Below the pieces are notes generated by a model, which was given only the letters and a program-made list of their open reading frames with translations, had not been told where the DNA came from and searched no databases. Positions 16,718-24,400 of a DNA stretch of 49,233 bases are shown in pieces. The stretch's first letter is position 1; every line of letters begins with the position of its first letter. Made by a program: the position numbers and the translations under genes. Source of the stretch: Parachlamydiaceae bacterium (GTDB lineage: Bacteria; Chlamydiota; Chlamydiia; Chlamydiales; Parachlamydiaceae); assembly GCA_013821265.1 (NCBI GenBank), contig JACDHD010000012.1, positions 1-49,233 on the forward strand, given 5' to 3'.

Positions 16718-18742
16718 TTAACGAGCAATACCTTGAGCCATGCGTTCTAGAATTTGTGTGATCTGCTGTAAAATCGCTGACGCAGACTTATAGTATTCTT
16801 CAAAAATATATAAAAACTGACGCACTTTCTCTTTTTGCGTATCGTTTAAAGACTGACCAGACGTAATCGCAAACGTGATATTTTGTTGCAGGGCGCCGGC
16901 CTTAGTCGAATTGGCATCAGTTCGCGTCCCATAATTATCGATAAGCCAATTGCGTATGCCGTTATAAGCATTTTGGATAGAGGTGTTGTTATTAATGATA
17001 CCACCGCCACCTGCAACCAGTGTCGTTTTTAAGTCATTGAGCACAGACTTCGTACGGGCTAGGAGAGAATTGGGATCTTCATCCCCATTTGGGTTGGTCT
17101 GTGTGATATTGATACGAGGAGTCGTTGCCGATAGGTTTGGAATTTGAGCGCTCAACATGGTCATGGCTAAAACAAGCTGCTTTTGCAAATTGGTAAAAGC
17201 GGCAGGATCCCGAGAGTCCACAACGAACGAACCGTTAATAAATCCAAGCCATTCTGTGCCAAATTTAGAAGGAGTGTGAAAACTAACAATATTAGCTAAA
17301 GTAGGGTTGGGAGTTGCAAAGACGTCGTCGGTCTTCAGATATTGTACTGCATCATTAATAGCAGAATTGCTTACATTTACTCCCTTGTAGCTTGTGGAAA
17401 CTGAAAAGATATTTGGGAAAATTGTGTTAATAGCCTTGTAGTCTTCAAATATACGTAATTCGCGGCTAGCACTAGTACTATTAGAACCGGGAACTTCACA
17501 GTATTTAACGGTATTACCAGCAAAGAGAGTGAGAGTAACTGGATTACCTGCCGAATCAGTAGAATCTTTTGTGAAACTTATGCTGGGGGCTGTTGAAAAG
17601 GAGCCATAATTTGCGGTAAATGTTGAGGATAAGGGAACACTAGGGATAATGGTAAACGTGTCTGTTAAGTTAAGTCCGTTTATATTAACCTGGCTCCATC
17701 CTAGGTTAGATACGCCAGGATAAGCACCAGTCATGTGATAAACATCATAAAGCCCAGTACTAACATTTTTAATGGCGTATAGCATACCCGAAAGCGGTGT
17801 TGCTCCATTATCATAATCCCCCACAATGTTATTTCTAATTGCTGCAAAATCAGCGGCTAAAGGGTTTAAAGTAGTAAAAGAGCTAGGACCTATTAGTGCC
17901 GTACCAGCGGGTACATTAGCTAATTGGTATGCAGAATTGGCAGGGAAGGAGGTAATAGAAGGCGCAATAGGGACTCCAAAATAGGCGCTAGCAGCCTTAC
18001 CATAAGCGCTGGCATATGCAGAAGGACTAAGATTGCCGTAGGTACCATTAAAATTAAATTTATTTCCGAAGGCGCTCTTATCATTAATGACAATTTGGTT
18101 GTGAAGTAGTTGTAGGTTTGCGAGTTGATCAAGCGTGGTTTTAGTTGTGTCCAGCGCATCCTGTAGGGTGGTTAGGGTATCCGCCATCACATCGTTACCC
18201 GCCTTGACATATTCCAGTTCAACGAGACTTTGAATGGTTTTATTACTGCCTGAATTTGCTGCAAAGGCGAAAAGAGCGTTCAAAATAAGAGAGGTAGAAC
18301 TCAAGTCCTGCAAATCTTTCGCTTGTTGAAGAGTAAGGACGACAGGGGTGTTAGGGTTGTTAGGAATCACGACTCCAAGGCTTTGCAACGACTGAAAGAG
18401 AGGTCCTAGCTGCTGAGCCATGTCATATGTTAAGAAGTATGTCTTTAGGATACCATTGGGATCTGACGGATCAACAGGCAATGTTTGCCCGTACTTATAT
18501 AAGTTGCGCAACACTGTGACATAGGCTGATAGCTGATTGGCGCTTGCAGTCGTTAGCACCGGAGCAGGAGGGATTGGAACCGCCGTCGTAGGCGTCCCGT
18601 GCAGTACTTGATCAATGCCTAAAACGGCAGTTTGATAATAATTGGCAATGTCACTCGTTGTGTAGTCAGTGACCTGCGCATAACCCGATAGGGTGCCCGC
18701 GGATATGCCCGTGGTGGCTAGGGAGAAAACAGGGTCCGTCAT
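16718..18742 (-). CDS. Hypothetical protein, first gene of the translocator operon
   Basis: A 674-residue protein with very few charged residues, rich in Ser, Thr, Ala, Asn and Gly. The first 250 residues look helical (LQDLSSTSLILNALFAFAAN, TTLQDALDTTKTTLDQLANL). About 270-430 is beta-like and aromatic (YDVYHMTGAYPGVSNLGWSQ, SVPLSSTFTANYGSFSTAP). The last 100 residues are helical again and end in YIFEEYYKSASAILQQITQI. No signal peptide, so export would be by type III. AAGGAGG lies 5 bases upstream of ATG. A promoter candidate is directly upstream, so this opens the operon. Function unknown. The helix-beta-helix order is broadly that of needle-tip proteins such as LcrV/IpaD, but I see no diagnostic sequence. 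Confidence 0.62.
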   Translation of the reverse strand: MTDPVFSLATTGISAGTLSGYAQVTDYTTSDIANYYQTAVLGIDQVLHGTPTTAVPIPPAPVLTTASANQLSAYVTVLRNLYKYGQTLPVDPSDPNGILKTYFLTYDMAQQLGPLFQSLQSLGVVIPNNPNTPVVLTLQQAKDLQDLSSTSLILNALFAFAANSGSNKTIQSLVELEYVKAGNDVMADTLTTLQDALDTTKTTLDQLANLQLLHNQIVINDKSAFGNKFNFNGTYGNLSPSAYASAYGKAASAYFGVPIAPSITSFPANSAYQLANVPAGTALIGPSSFTTLNPLAADFAAIRNNIVGDYDNGATPLSGMLYAIKNVSTGLYDVYHMTGAYPGVSNLGWSQVNINGLNLTDTFTIIPSVPLSSTFTANYGSFSTAPSISFTKDSTDSAGNPVTLTLFAGNTVKYCEVPGSNSTSASRELRIFEDYKAINTIFPNIFSVSTSYKGVNVSNSAINDAVQYLKTDDVFATPNPTLANIVSFHTPSKFGTEWLGFINGSFVVDSRDPAAFTNLQKQLVLAMTMLSAQIPNLSATTPRINITQTNPNGDEDPNSLLARTKSVLNDLKTTLVAGGGGIINNNTSIQNAYNGIRNWLIDNYGTRTDANSTKAGALQQNITFAITSGQSLNDTQKEKVRQFLYIFEEYYKSASAILQQITQILERMAQGIAR

Positions 18743-18791
18743 AAGAGCCTCCTTAATAGGCTACTATAATCTATTTATCCTCTTATATATT

Positions 18792-18820
18792 AGTATAGCA
18801 AAAATCAAATTATTTTTAAA
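18792..18820 (-). promoter_or_regulatory. Candidate promoter of the translocator operon
   Basis: On the minus strand, TTTAAA (18820-18815) and TATACT (18797-18792) are separated by 17 bases, about 50 bases before the start codon of the first operon gene. The -10 box is good, the -35 box weak, which is common in chlamydiae. The surrounding 18770-18890 is strongly AT-rich. Confidence 0.45.
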
Positions 18821-18921
18821 TAACATAACGAAATAATTATTTGTCAATGCGCTGGAGTGATTTTTATTGTGAAATAAAATGAATGGTGATTGCAATTAGA
18901 GGAAAATATAGATTCGTACCT

Positions 18922-19043
18922 TGCCCGTGCCCGTGAGCGTGCCCGTGCCCGATTCGCTAAAAAAATGACGTAAACCGTAAAAATACTACAATTTTACGTA
19001 GCTCTTTAGCAAGTCGGGCGCGCTCACGGGCAGGGGCACGGGA
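18922..19043. repeat. GTGCCC-rich palindromic element, copy 1
   Basis: The left arm carries GCCCGTGAGCGTGCCCG and then CGATTCGCTAAAA. The right arm carries the complement (TTTAGCAAGTCGGGC, then CGCTCACGGGCAGGGGCACG) with a few changes. The loop of about 50 bases contains ACGTAAAC and a small AT hairpin. It fills the gap 18743-19098 together with AT-rich DNA. Three further copies occur at 26665, 28690 and 32947. Confidence 0.9.
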
Positions 19044-19098
19044 GGGCGCAGCTTGGGTTACGACAGCTTTTTGACTTTTGCAATTGTCTCCTACTGTC

Positions 19099-19980
19099 TT
19101 AGCTACTTTTGCTCTCCGGCTTGACCGTTGCGTCTTTAGTCGCTTGTGCAGCATGGCGTGCATGTGCTTCTTTTGCCATTTCTATCTCTCTAGTATTCAT
19201 ATGTCTAACTGACCGACCTTTCTTTTCACCAGCACAAGCCAGAAACTGTGTTTTATCGACGTCAGGACAAAGGTCAACGAAAAGCTGCTCTAGATCCAGT
19301 TTGGTAGCATGGACAAAAGGCCCTGCAGTTATACCTGTAACCCGACTTAGATAAAAGTTTTTTAGTTTGGTGGCTTTCTCTTTTAAAAATTCCGATAAAT
19401 GGTTATCGCTTAATTCACCCGCAGCAAGCTGCAAAATGACCAATGTCGGAGGCAATATGGCTGCAATGCGAATGCTTTGAGCGAGAAGCGGCATTTGCAA
19501 GCGTTCAAGAGGAAGTTCACTCAAGTACTTAAGATCCCCTTCAGAACCAGTAGGAGCATGGTAAATAAAAACATAGCGCAAATTTTCTAAGCGCGTAAGG
19601 TATTTAAAATGCCCATAATTGGTTTTTTGAGGCATTACTAACCACTTTACTTGTTTTGGAAGATGCTCCAAACATTCACTTGTCAACTTTGGAAATTTTC
19701 CCAAATCCCAATTTGTATCTTGAGCTAGTAAAGGGAAAATAATTTTTGCTTGTTCATTTGTAAGGTGGTTATCTCCATTAACAGGTACTGCTGTACATGC
19801 CCAAAGAGGAGTGATTTGCGTGAAAAGCTTAGAATCCTCTTCGTAAGCTGCCCAAATATTTCCTTTATGCTTGTTAAAGATCGCCTGCCATTTGTCCGCA
19901 TCGCTTTTCGGAACGAAAACAGGTTTCTTGGCTGCATTAAATAATAATTCTGTTGCTGATGATGTGCTTTCTACTGACAT
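19099..19980 (-). CDS. Leucine-rich-repeat-like hypothetical protein
   Basis: A 293-residue protein from ATG 19980, chosen because GGGAG lies 8 bases upstream; 16 in-frame codons before it lack a Shine-Dalgarno. Residues about 100-230 show irregular 22-25-residue leucine-rich spacing (LTRLENLRYVFIYHAP, LKYLSELPLERLQMPLL, LPPTLVILQLAAGELSDNHL, TKLKNFYLSRVTG), suggesting a short LRR array. The N-terminal part has WQAIFNKHKGNIWAAYEE. The C-terminus is basic and Ala/Lys-rich. No signal peptide. LRR proteins of intracellular bacteria are often effectors, but that is inference. It is monocistronic between two repeat elements. Confidence 0.6.
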   Translation of the reverse strand: MSVESTSSATELLFNAAKKPVFVPKSDADKWQAIFNKHKGNIWAAYEEDSKLFTQITPLWACTAVPVNGDNHLTNEQAKIIFPLLAQDTNWDLGKFPKLTSECLEHLPKQVKWLVMPQKTNYGHFKYLTRLENLRYVFIYHAPTGSEGDLKYLSELPLERLQMPLLAQSIRIAAILPPTLVILQLAAGELSDNHLSEFLKEKATKLKNFYLSRVTGITAGPFVHATKLDLEQLFVDLCPDVDKTQFLACAGEKKGRSVRHMNTREIEMAKEAHARHAAQATKDATVKPESKSS

Positions 19981-20067
19981 AAAAATAACTCCCTTTATGT
20001 GTTTAATTTTAATACATTTGTTTAACAAAGAAATATTAAAAGAACATTACTTTAATTTCACTGATAA

Positions 20068-20435
20068 ATGGACAGAATGGACGAAATGAGACAATTGCAT
20101 AAGTCAAATGATTGTATTAACTTTCTTTTTATTTTTTACCACCAAGACACAGAGGCGCAGAGCAGCACAGAGAGCGAGAGGCTATTTTATGGCTTTAGGC
20201 TTATTTGAGGTTTGACTTTTCGATCTCTTTTTAAAAAGCTGAGGCTTTTTAAAAAAAAACAGCCAAAGTGAAATTGTCTGACGACAATTTCGCATTTACA
20301 TTGCTGCGCAAAAAAGATGTTATGTTTCAGAGACATCTACAATTCGCTCTCTGTGCTGCTCTGTGCCTCTGTGTCTCGGTGGTAAAAATAGATCGAAGAC
20401 TTATGCAATTGTCTCATCAAGTCCATGTCGTCCAT
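20068..20435. repeat. 368-bp palindromic element with shared termini (element B)
   Basis: The gap 19981-20437 holds nested inverted repeats. The outer arms are ATGGACAGAATGGACGAAAT on the left and a partial complement ending GTCCATGTCGTCCAT on the right. Next inwards is GAGACAATTGCATAAGTC with its exact complement GACTTATGCAATTGTCTC (20401-20414). Then come ACCACCAAGACACAGAGGCG (from 20138) and its near complement (20347-20383). The centre has a small hairpin GAAATTGTCTGACGACAATTTC. The terminal 15 bases equal those of element A at 5478-5932. No coding capacity. Confidence 0.88.
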
Positions 20436-20437
20436 CC

Positions 20438-21586
20438 TTAAATTAACTCGCTGGCCACCGTATCGTAAAACAGAACACCCCGCTTTGTAAGCCTTGCCCT
20501 TCCCTCACTAAGTAAAACCAAACCCTCCTTCTGCAACTGCTCAAGAGGCCCCAAAGAGATCGTCCCATGCTTCTGTTGAAACAGCGCAAGGTCGACTCCA
20601 TGTAACAACCGCAGCTGAACAGCTAAAAGCTCCTGACGACGCGCTTCTGGGGATAATTCTTCGCTGAAATCGATCGGAGAATCTCCCTGCAGTAACGCTT
20701 TGCAGTAACGGCTCAAATTTGCCACGTTGCGAAAGCGTTTATTGTCCCAGTAGCTAAAAGCAGAAGGACCCAATCCAAGAAAAGGACGTGCCGTCCAGTA
20801 GCCAACATTGTGTTGGGACCACTTTCCATCTCGAGCAAATGCAGAAATTTCGTACTGCTCCAAACCACCTTCAGCTAAAACAGAAATGGCATTTTCGTAC
20901 ATCTGTAGGCTTGTATCTGGGTCTGGAAGCTGTTTGCGCAAAACCTCTTGCTGTTTGAAAAACAGCGTGTGGGGTTCTATCGTGAGATTATAGAGAGACA
21001 GATGTGTGATCGGAAGCTGTTGAATTTCTTTTAATGTGCGATTCCAAATGTCCAGAGTTTGTCCAGGTAGATCGTACATGAGATCAACCGAAATGTTTTT
21101 AATTCCCGCCTCACGTGTCATCCAAATGGCATCAAGAGCCTTTTGAGCACTATGTAAACGCTCTAACACTTTTAATAAGTGAGGATCTAGCGTTTGAATG
21201 CCAATGCTGACGCGGTTAATCCCTGCAGAGGCATATTCGGTCATCAGCTCTTTGGTAATATTTTCAGGATTTGCTTCCAGAGTGATTTCAGGATTGTCGG
21301 TTGTAAAAACAAGATCAGAATGTATCCATGATAAAATTTTGGAAATCGCTGGAGCCCCTAGAAGAGCCGGCGTGCCGCCCCCAAAATAGACACTGACGAT
21401 TTTTTTATTTTTTAGAACAGGAAGCCAGCGGAACCATTCGAGTTGCAATCCTTCCATGTACTGTAATTTAAAGGAGTCTTTGTCTGGAATCACGTAAAAA
21501 TGGCAGTAGGCGCATTTGTGCGTGCAAAAGGGGACATGAAAGTACAGGCTAACAGAATCAGAAGCGCTGCCTGTACTCTCAAGCAT
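20438..21586 (-). CDS. hemW: HemW-type radical SAM protein (heme chaperone; CPO-III-like)
   Basis: A radical SAM enzyme-like protein of 382 residues. CTHKCAYCHF (Cys21, Cys25, Cys28) binds the 4Fe-4S cluster; Phe rather than Cys follows the third cysteine, which marks HemW rather than true HemN. GGGTPALL (69-76) is the SAM-binding motif, and SIGIQTLDPHLLKVLERLHS and DLMYDLPGQT are family signatures. The C-terminal part (GLGPSAFSYWDNKRFRN) contains the conserved HemN C-terminal domain. HemW proteins carry heme to respiratory enzymes and do not oxidise coproporphyrinogen. ATG 21586 is the only good start. The gene lies 8 bp after the acidic coiled-coil gene, so they are likely co-transcribed. 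Confidence 0.9.
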   Translation of the reverse strand: MLESTGSASDSVSLYFHVPFCTHKCAYCHFYVIPDKDSFKLQYMEGLQLEWFRWLPVLKNKKIVSVYFGGGTPALLGAPAISKILSWIHSDLVFTTDNPEITLEANPENITKELMTEYASAGINRVSIGIQTLDPHLLKVLERLHSAQKALDAIWMTREAGIKNISVDLMYDLPGQTLDIWNRTLKEIQQLPITHLSLYNLTIEPHTLFFKQQEVLRKQLPDPDTSLQMYENAISVLAEGGLEQYEISAFARDGKWSQHNVGYWTARPFLGLGPSAFSYWDNKRFRNVANLSRYCKALLQGDSPIDFSEELSPEARRQELLAVQLRLLHGVDLALFQQKHGTISLGPLEQLQKEGLVLLSEGRARLTKRGVLFYDTVASELI

Positions 21587-21594
21587 GAATTAGC

Positions 21595-22080
21595 TTACCA
21601 CTCATCGGCATCAGGATCGATGATCCCACCGCGGCGCCAGCGGTTGCGATCGCTAAAGGGGGATTCTTCCTCTTCCTCGGCTTCTTCACCCTCTTCTTTA
21701 GCTTCGCCCTCTTCGCCTTCTTCATCGCGCTCTTCAACGATAGAAGTGTCGCCTTCGCCACCCTCTGTTTCCATTTCGAAGCCCGTATCACCACCACCCG
21801 CAGCAGTTTCGCCTATGTCGATATCGGGAATCGTAGGCATTTCGGTGTAGCCAGCGCGTACGGAAGGACGTTTTGGAGTGATGTATTCCTCGGCTTCACC
21901 ACTTTCCTTAAGAAATTGAAGGCGCTCTTTTTCCTCTTCGATTTTCCCTTGGATAATGCGAATCTCTTCCTTGTGCTTTGGAATATCTTTTTTGGGAACA
22001 AGGCCTAACTTGAGCCATTGATCGAGGTCGTTAAGTTCTGATTCTAGTTTCTTTAGTCGTTCACTCTTGACATGTCGCAT
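21595..22080 (-). CDS. Acidic coiled-coil hypothetical protein
   Basis: About 161 residues. ATG 22080 has GGTGAG 7-8 bases upstream; GTG 22095 is an in-frame alternative. Residues 5-65 are a charged coiled coil (SERLKKLESELNDLDQWLKL, EEIRIIQGKIEEEKERLQFL). The middle is Gly/Thr-rich, then a run of nearly 30 mostly Glu residues (EEGEEGEAKEEGEEAEEEEE), ending with a basic patch RNRWRR and DPDADEW. No membrane segments or signal peptide. Not a recognised family. The coding reality is supported by the tight 8-bp spacing to hemW and an unbroken frame with normal codon use. Confidence 0.65.
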   Translation of the reverse strand: MRHVKSERLKKLESELNDLDQWLKLGLVPKKDIPKHKEEIRIIQGKIEEEKERLQFLKESGEAEEYITPKRPSVRAGYTEMPTIPDIDIGETAAGGGDTGFEMETEGGEGDTSIVEERDEEGEEGEAKEEGEEAEEEEESPFSDRNRWRRGGIIDPDADEW

Positions 22081-22208
22081 GGCTCTACTCACCACTTAAA
22101 TTGTTGAAACAGGGATACCAAACCATTGAAAATTTGGTTTCACCCTGGAATTTTAATGTTTTGGTATACTTACTACATTTGCTTTTTTCAATGCAAGTTT
22201 ATGAAAAA

Positions 22209-24239
22209 TCAAATGGACTTTTCGATTCCTCGCAGGGTAATCCACGTTTTTATAGAAATGACAAAGAAGATATCTGTTAAGAGAAATAAATAATAGAAGA
22301 ACTCACCGCCGGAGCCAAATCCATAGCTATGCAACCCAGTTCCTAGGATGTAATTGACTCCATACCAGGTAAAACTAATCGCTAAAAGACCAACAATGGC
22401 TCCAATGGCCAATCCAATATTGCCAATGCGATGGAAACGATGGGCATGCACAATGACCAGGTAAGTGCAAATGGAGATAAATGCCCACGATTCCTTCGGA
22501 TCCCAGTCCCAGAAGCGCCCCCAGCTTTCAGCCGCCCAAACACCACCTAAAATTGTGCCAGGTACCAGCATGGCGATTCCTATGTACATTGCTTGAAGAA
22601 TGCATTGTGCTAAAAAATGCAAATTCTCTGAGAGTTTGCGCTGATAAGCTAACATAATGAGAAAAACATGAGCCATCAATCCAGCCAAAATGAACACTCC
22701 ATAGCTTCCCACCACCAACAAGACATGTACAATGAGCCAATACTGGGAATCTAAAACAGCCTGAACGTTATCTAGGTGACCATTTAAATGTGTGACCTGC
22801 AAAACAGCTAAAAGGATGATGCTAGCAACGGTTGCGATCAATAAGATAAGACTGTTTCTAAAAAAAGCAAAAAAGAGAAAAGCAAGGGCTAGGCTAATCC
22901 ATGGTACATAAATAACCGTTTCAAACATGTTTGAGACAGGTGGCCGCGCTAAGATGTAACAGCGCATGGCGATTAAAAGTGTGTGTAGAAAAAAGCCAAC
23001 ACCCAGTGTGCGGACTCCCCATGTTGTCCAGTTGATGCGCTGTAGACCCATGCATAACATGATGCTAGCACAGATGTAGAGGAATAAAATCAGGGGAGTA
23101 AGAGGAAATTGATAGTACCGCTTTTCCATTTGTAACTGTAGTGTAGAAGGATAGTGAATGCTTTTTCCGCTTGTGGATTTAAAAACGGTTCCTGCGATCC
23201 CCTGGTACCCCACATTTAGCGCAGTTGCTAGGTTTTGACTGTGATGTGCAATTAATGTGTTTTCCTGATCGGCAACAGCCGCTTCTAGGGCTAAGTATGT
23301 GGTGCGAATTTTATTAAACTGTTCATCGCTATACGGCGTAAAGTTACTGATCGGATGCAACGCGTTATTGGAAGGGTCATACGTCTTTAACTTTAATGCT
23401 TTCAAAGGTAACCAATCACCACCTGAGCGTTTACTAGGAAGGAGTTTAAGTAAAGAATCGCTTTGTGCCCTGCGTTGTGCAAGAGGAAATTGTGATTCCA
23501 GTTGCATCGTTATTGCTTGAGGAGCTAATCCTTGCTGTTGCAAATTTTTTAGAGCAAGAGAAAAGGTGTCATTTAATTGTGAGGGTGCCCACTGCATGTA
23601 TTGAATAAGTTGTTGCAGAAGTTGAAGGCTATCGTCCGAGTATTTTTTGTGAAGACGTGTCTTTGTTGCTGTTTGAAGATCCTTCGAAAGGGTATCTCCT
23701 GGCTTTAGGAAATGCCACGGCTCGTTTTCTGGAACAGATAAAATTTCGATTTGATCGTTTTTTCGCATGACCCATAGCCCTGAAGCCAAATGTGACAGCT
23801 CTCGTTTATCGCTTTTAGATCGATTTGCGGAATCGTAGTAACTGGTTACAAATGTGTGTAGAAGGAGAGGTTGCAAAAAGCGGAGGTTGCTTTCTTCATT
23901 GAGGTAAATGGCTTCATGAAGCTGTGAGAAGGAAAAGTGTGATTCCTTTGGATCTAGTCCTAAATTGGCTTTTATTTCTTTGTTGCCAATCCAGAACAGC
24001 GGTGTGTTGTCCCAGGAAGCATGTCCATTGAAATGAATGTCCCAGAGGAGGTCGTTAGCGGACATGTTCGAATTGACAGATTCTGCGTGATAGAGATCGT
24101 AAAGCCAAAGCCGTGAAGAGGCTTCTAGTGGTCTAAAACGACCCTTATAGGCAGAAGGAACACCGCTTAGGTTTGAAGCATCAAAGTGACCTTGTAGCGT
24201 GTTGCATAGTAACAAGCATACAAAAATAAGAAGGCGCAT
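22209..24239 (-). CDS. ccsA: CcsA/ResC-type cytochrome c assembly protein with long N-terminal domain
   Basis: A 676-residue membrane protein of system II cytochrome c maturation, which presents heme at the outer face of the inner membrane. The WWD heme-binding motif is clear near residue 575 (ESWGRFWDWDPKESW), with a conserved downstream HSYGFGSGGEF. Around 8 transmembrane helices run from about 385 to 665. The first 370 residues form a signal-peptide-led (MRLLIFVCLLLCNTLQG) extracytoplasmic domain beginning YKGRFRPLEASSRLW, as in the fused or extended CcsA proteins known from Bacteroidetes. No separate ccsB gene is visible here. System I CcmF was considered, but the length and N-terminus fit CcsA better. 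The 113 bp after the stop carry a weak AAACCA/TGGTTT hairpin. Confidence 0.85.
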   Translation of the reverse strand: MRLLIFVCLLLCNTLQGHFDASNLSGVPSAYKGRFRPLEASSRLWLYDLYHAESVNSNMSANDLLWDIHFNGHASWDNTPLFWIGNKEIKANLGLDPKESHFSFSQLHEAIYLNEESNLRFLQPLLLHTFVTSYYDSANRSKSDKRELSHLASGLWVMRKNDQIEILSVPENEPWHFLKPGDTLSKDLQTATKTRLHKKYSDDSLQLLQQLIQYMQWAPSQLNDTFSLALKNLQQQGLAPQAITMQLESQFPLAQRRAQSDSLLKLLPSKRSGGDWLPLKALKLKTYDPSNNALHPISNFTPYSDEQFNKIRTTYLALEAAVADQENTLIAHHSQNLATALNVGYQGIAGTVFKSTSGKSIHYPSTLQLQMEKRYYQFPLTPLILFLYICASIMLCMGLQRINWTTWGVRTLGVGFFLHTLLIAMRCYILARPPVSNMFETVIYVPWISLALAFLFFAFFRNSLILLIATVASIILLAVLQVTHLNGHLDNVQAVLDSQYWLIVHVLLVVGSYGVFILAGLMAHVFLIMLAYQRKLSENLHFLAQCILQAMYIGIAMLVPGTILGGVWAAESWGRFWDWDPKESWAFISICTYLVIVHAHRFHRIGNIGLAIGAIVGLLAISFTWYGVNYILGTGLHSYGFGSGGEFFYYLFLLTDIFFVISIKTWITLRGIEKSI

Positions 24240-24256
24240 GGTTTATCCTGATTGTT

Positions 24257-24364
24257 CTTCTTTGCGTCTTTGCGTTGAAAAAAAATTCGCTAATCTTTTT
24301 GCATATTGCGTTGCATCATCATAAAAAGAAATTTTTCAACGCAAAGACGCCAAGACGCAAAGAT
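24257..24364. repeat. 108-bp inverted repeat of the GCGTCTTTGCGTT type
   Basis: Left arm CTTTGCGTCTTTGCGTTGAA(AAA) and right arm TTTTTCAACGCAAAGACGCC followed by AAGACGCAAAG, separated by about 45 AT-rich bases. The gap lies between the dinG end and the ccsA start, both on the minus strand. Arms built from AAGACGCAAAG units occur in intergenic repeats of many unrelated bacteria, so this may be an imported or convergent family. Confidence 0.85.
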
Positions 24365-24400
24365 GTGCTTTCAGTTTCGACAAGATTTGCTTATAAACAT

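Noticed and set aside
18957-19163. Short basic open frame (68 residues) in front of the LRR-like gene
   Set aside because: It lies across the GTGCCC palindrome and into the next gene; its Arg/Ala content comes from the repeat.
20438-21586. Oxygen-independent coproporphyrinogen oxidase HemN
   Set aside because: The cluster motif is CxxxCxxCxF, not CxxxCxxCxC, and the protein is shorter than HemN.
22209-24239. CcmF of cytochrome c system I
   Set aside because: WWD protein is only in the C-terminal half, about 8 helices, with an extended soluble N-terminus; no ccmE, ccmH or other ccm genes nearby.
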